Part shown: piece after piece, positions 61,602-64,000 of the stretch | How positions within the stretch are numbered: the first letter of the stretch is position 1 | How the letters are laid out: the number at the start of each line of letters is the position of its first letter | Source of the DNA: Combretum micranthum | Lineage: Eukaryota; Streptophyta; Magnoliopsida; Myrtales; Combretaceae | NCBI GenBank assembly: GCA_024138025.1 | Contig: JAMXBD010000064.1 | Coordinates: forward strand, 744,001-808,000 | Direction of reading: 5' to 3' | Length of the DNA: 64,000 bases | Notes under the pieces: model-generated | Told to the model about the DNA's origin: nothing | Databases searched by the model: none | What the model saw: only the letters and a program-made list of their open reading frames with translations | Program-made: the position numbers and the translations under genes

Positions 61602-62733
61602 AGATAAGTTTCATTTATAGTATTTGAATTTTTTTTAAAGTTTCACATGTACATTCAAATTGGTTAATGGAATAATATCTAAAAAAAGATTCTCAAACTT
61701 TTTAAAAGTTTCATGCATGGCACTTCAGTTGGAAATTGGTCATTTCTCCAGCCCAAAGCTGATGTAGAAGGAAAATTGAATAAAAAATTATTTTATCTCT
61801 CCTCATCAACATCCACTCCACTAACTCCTCACCGACTACCAAAACTCTTAACGCTCCACCACAACCAGAACACAACCCATCCACCTTCGACAAACACCAT
61901 ACCATTCAACAACCACCTCTAACACCACCTTCACCAACAACTACACAAGCTCAAATCATGGAAACTCACAAAAAAAAATTCTTTCTTTTCTTTTAACCCA
62001 CTCTCTTTAACATTTTTGCTTTAGTTATGTGTTTTGAAGCAAAATTTGATTTCAGTTACCAAAACTTGGGATGGATTCATGCATTTTTTATGCATAGATT
62101 TCACTCATAACTAAGGTTCACATCAAGATTAAATGGATGATATCAAATTAAAAAGATAGAAATCTTTGGTTTGGCAGAACAAATTAGGTACAATCTAGTA
62201 CATATTGGCATCATCAAAGGAGGTGGAGCTATCATCTTCTTCTTCCTTGACTCTACTTTCTCTTTCTAGCATAAATCTCTCTCCCTCTCGCTAACCTTTT
62301 TTTGCCAATAACTACCGCAAAATCGAAGACCCTTGCTAAAATCTTCAATTGCGACTATCACAACCGACCAAACCCGATACTAAGCGTTCCTATTCGACCT
62401 CTATTGAGCTTTCTCCTCCAACCAAAGCCCATCATCAATGCTAGAGCATCCGAGTCATCTCCTTCACCAAGCCTTCACAATACAACAGGGCTGACCCAAA
62501 CGCCAGAGTCTGAGTCGTGACTCTCAATTCGAGTGGCAGTGATGTCGGATGCCAGGGGAGGGGGCTCGGGGAGGGAATGGAGAGAGTAAAATAAAAAGTA
62601 GACAAAAATGCTGACTAGGATAGATAAAATAATTTTTTCTTCAATTCTTGTGTCCACATCATCCATTTTTTTTTTAAGTTATCATTCTATTACAGAACAA
62701 AAAATTTCAAGTACCACGAATGAAACTTACCCC
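61602..62733. mobile_element. non-autonomous MULE, possible Pack-MULE
   Basis: 1132 bp. The left end AGATAAGTTTCATTTATAG pairs with the reversed right end GGGTAAGTTTCATTCGTGG over about 60-70 bp. The 9-bp flanks TTATCTTAT (61593-61601) and TTATGTTAC (62734-62742) match at 7 of 9. The interior is GC-richer than its surroundings at 61800-61930 and 62290-62580 and codes for short open stretches (62302-62520) without a recognisable family, so it may carry captured host DNA. Confidence 0.65.
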
Positions 62734-62739
62734 TTATGT

Positions 62740-63030
62740 TACCATTTATTTGTAGGAATAAATTCGAAATGAAATCACAATTCCTGAGAATTAATGATTT
62801 TATTTTTAAAGAGAAATTCAATTCCACTCTTGAGAGGGGAAATCCTAATTTTACTTCGTCATTAATTGACGATTTTCTGTTACAATTATATTTTTTATCA
62901 TCTTATACATTTATTATTAAAAATATGTCAATTCCATTCATTTGATGATGTATCTAAACAAAATAATGTATTTATCATTTTGTCACTCATTCCATTTTAA
63001 TCAATTTCATTCCGAATAATTATACATAGT
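62740..63030. mobile_element. AT-rich MITE
   Basis: Inverted ends GGAATAAATTCGAAATGAAAT (62755) and, reversed, TTCGGAATGAAATTGATT (to 63020), about 270 bp apart. This is a common plant MITE texture. Target duplication not determined. Confidence 0.45.
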
Positions 63031-64000
63031 AAAATAACATTAAGTCTTTTGAAGTGTTGATGTGAGAAATGATAGCTTGATATAATGTTTTTGATTAAAT
63101 AAAATTAAAAAATATATAAAAAAAATCAAAATATTAGAAAAAGGAAAAAAAAAGAGACTAATAATGAATTATGACATACATGGTAAGTGTTGACCATGCT
63201 TCTATGCATGGTTGTTAAAATCGTAAGTCTGCTCATATGTTTTTACGTGTTTACGATTCTACGAGTCTCTTTTGAGTCAAAACAAATACAAAATCATTTT
63301 GGTGTGACTCATGGTAAATTAAGAGCTTATTTGTACCATTGTTCAAATTTACAATTCTATGAATTCTATATGATTCTACACGATTCTATATTGATGAATT
63401 ATTAAAACTACCAAAAAACAACCCTATATCTACAATTTAAAAATAGGTTCACCAAATTATGAATGCAATTATATTATACAATATTTACTTGTTGAACTTA
63501 AATAGTCTATACTACCATCTTCAATATCAAAGATCTCTCATTTTATGTGTTTAATTGATTGAATATAAATTGGATGGGTATGTATTGAGCAACAAGGTAG
63601 TAAAATATATAAAAATGTTATCATGGAGGAAGTTTATGCACTTATCGAAATAGAGAATTGTAAGAGTTTGATCAAGATAATTTAATATTCGTGCCATTGA
63701 TAACATTGAACATGAAGCATAAATGAATATTTCAAATGATGATGATGGCATTGGCAAAAATGATGACTAATGAGTAATTTTTAGGTTTTTTTGTTATAAT
63801 AATGATTTCTACTGTATCTTAAATTATATTAATGGAATTTTGTATATTCCTATTTATGGTGTGGATAACAATTTATATTTAATTATTTATACTATAATTT
63901 ATACTGTGGCAAAAAATTAAATCGAATTTCTTTATATATTTTAAGTTTCTTATGGATTATATAAGTGTGTCTATTGTTTTTGAATTCTAGCATATATAGT
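63031..64000. other. intergenic, with GATTCTA-rich repeat
   Basis: From 63207 (ATGGTTGTTAAAATCGTAAG) to about 63400 there are reiterated ACGATTCTA/TGATTCTAC motifs, like the subterminal part of a non-autonomous DNA transposon whose other end may lie outside the window. The rest is AT-rich with no gene recognised. Confidence 0.4.

Overview
The window is plant nuclear DNA, almost certainly from a eudicot. It is AT-rich, carries intron-split genes with GT..AG junctions, and is crowded with plant-type LTR retrotransposons (Athila-like Ty3, several Ty1/copia lineages), hAT, Mutator-like (MULE) and PIF/Harbinger DNA transposons. I could not place it at genus level. Only two host genes are supported, both on the minus strand. 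All other protein-like stretches I recognise belong to transposable elements and are broken.

Layout. 1-3503: minus-strand Athila-like element (gag remnant, primer-binding site, 1.77-kb LTR) nested in an older copia element (PBS and LTR to about 4678). 4680-6705: truncated plus-strand copia pol with polypurine tract and LTR. 6958-7158: MULE-type MITE abutting a stop codon. 7161-18958: a complete four-exon hydroperoxide lyase gene (CYP74B, 510 aa), whose introns (6.1, 3.5 and 0.66 kb) are filled with repeats, including a 1.2-kb MULE with a perfect 9-bp target duplication. 19237-20081: a hAT element with a perfect 8-bp duplication, 278 bp upstream of the hydroperoxide lyase ATG. 21199-22211: a second hAT element with a perfect 8-bp duplication. 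24205-32690: a degenerate SIRE-like copia element containing a MULE and a 1.7-kb insertion. 37080-43200: a minus-strand copia relic with a hAT in its LTR, a SIRE-like solo LTR in its reverse transcriptase and a MULE. 43715-46358: a probable Ty3 solo LTR with an internal tandem repeat. 47875-48521: a hAT-like MITE. 49575-49870 and 50345-51612: two tandem arrays, the second folding back on itself. 51700-52957: another minus-strand copia gag with PBS and LTR. 53273-60917: a five-exon gene for a small DUF212 (acid phosphatase/vanadium haloperoxidase-related) membrane protein, whose first intron carries a 4.9-kb Harbinger element with both of its genes. 61602-62733: a MULE; the rest is AT-rich repeat debris.

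The two genes are not an operon and no functional link between them is visible. Hydroperoxide lyase makes green-leaf aldehydes from lipoxygenase products in plastids; the DUF212 protein has no established reaction. The main biological interest is transposon-gene interplay: a MITE 2 bp after the hydroperoxide lyase stop codon, a hAT in its promoter, and an AT instead of GT at one splice donor of the DUF212 gene. I found no previously undescribed multi-gene system.
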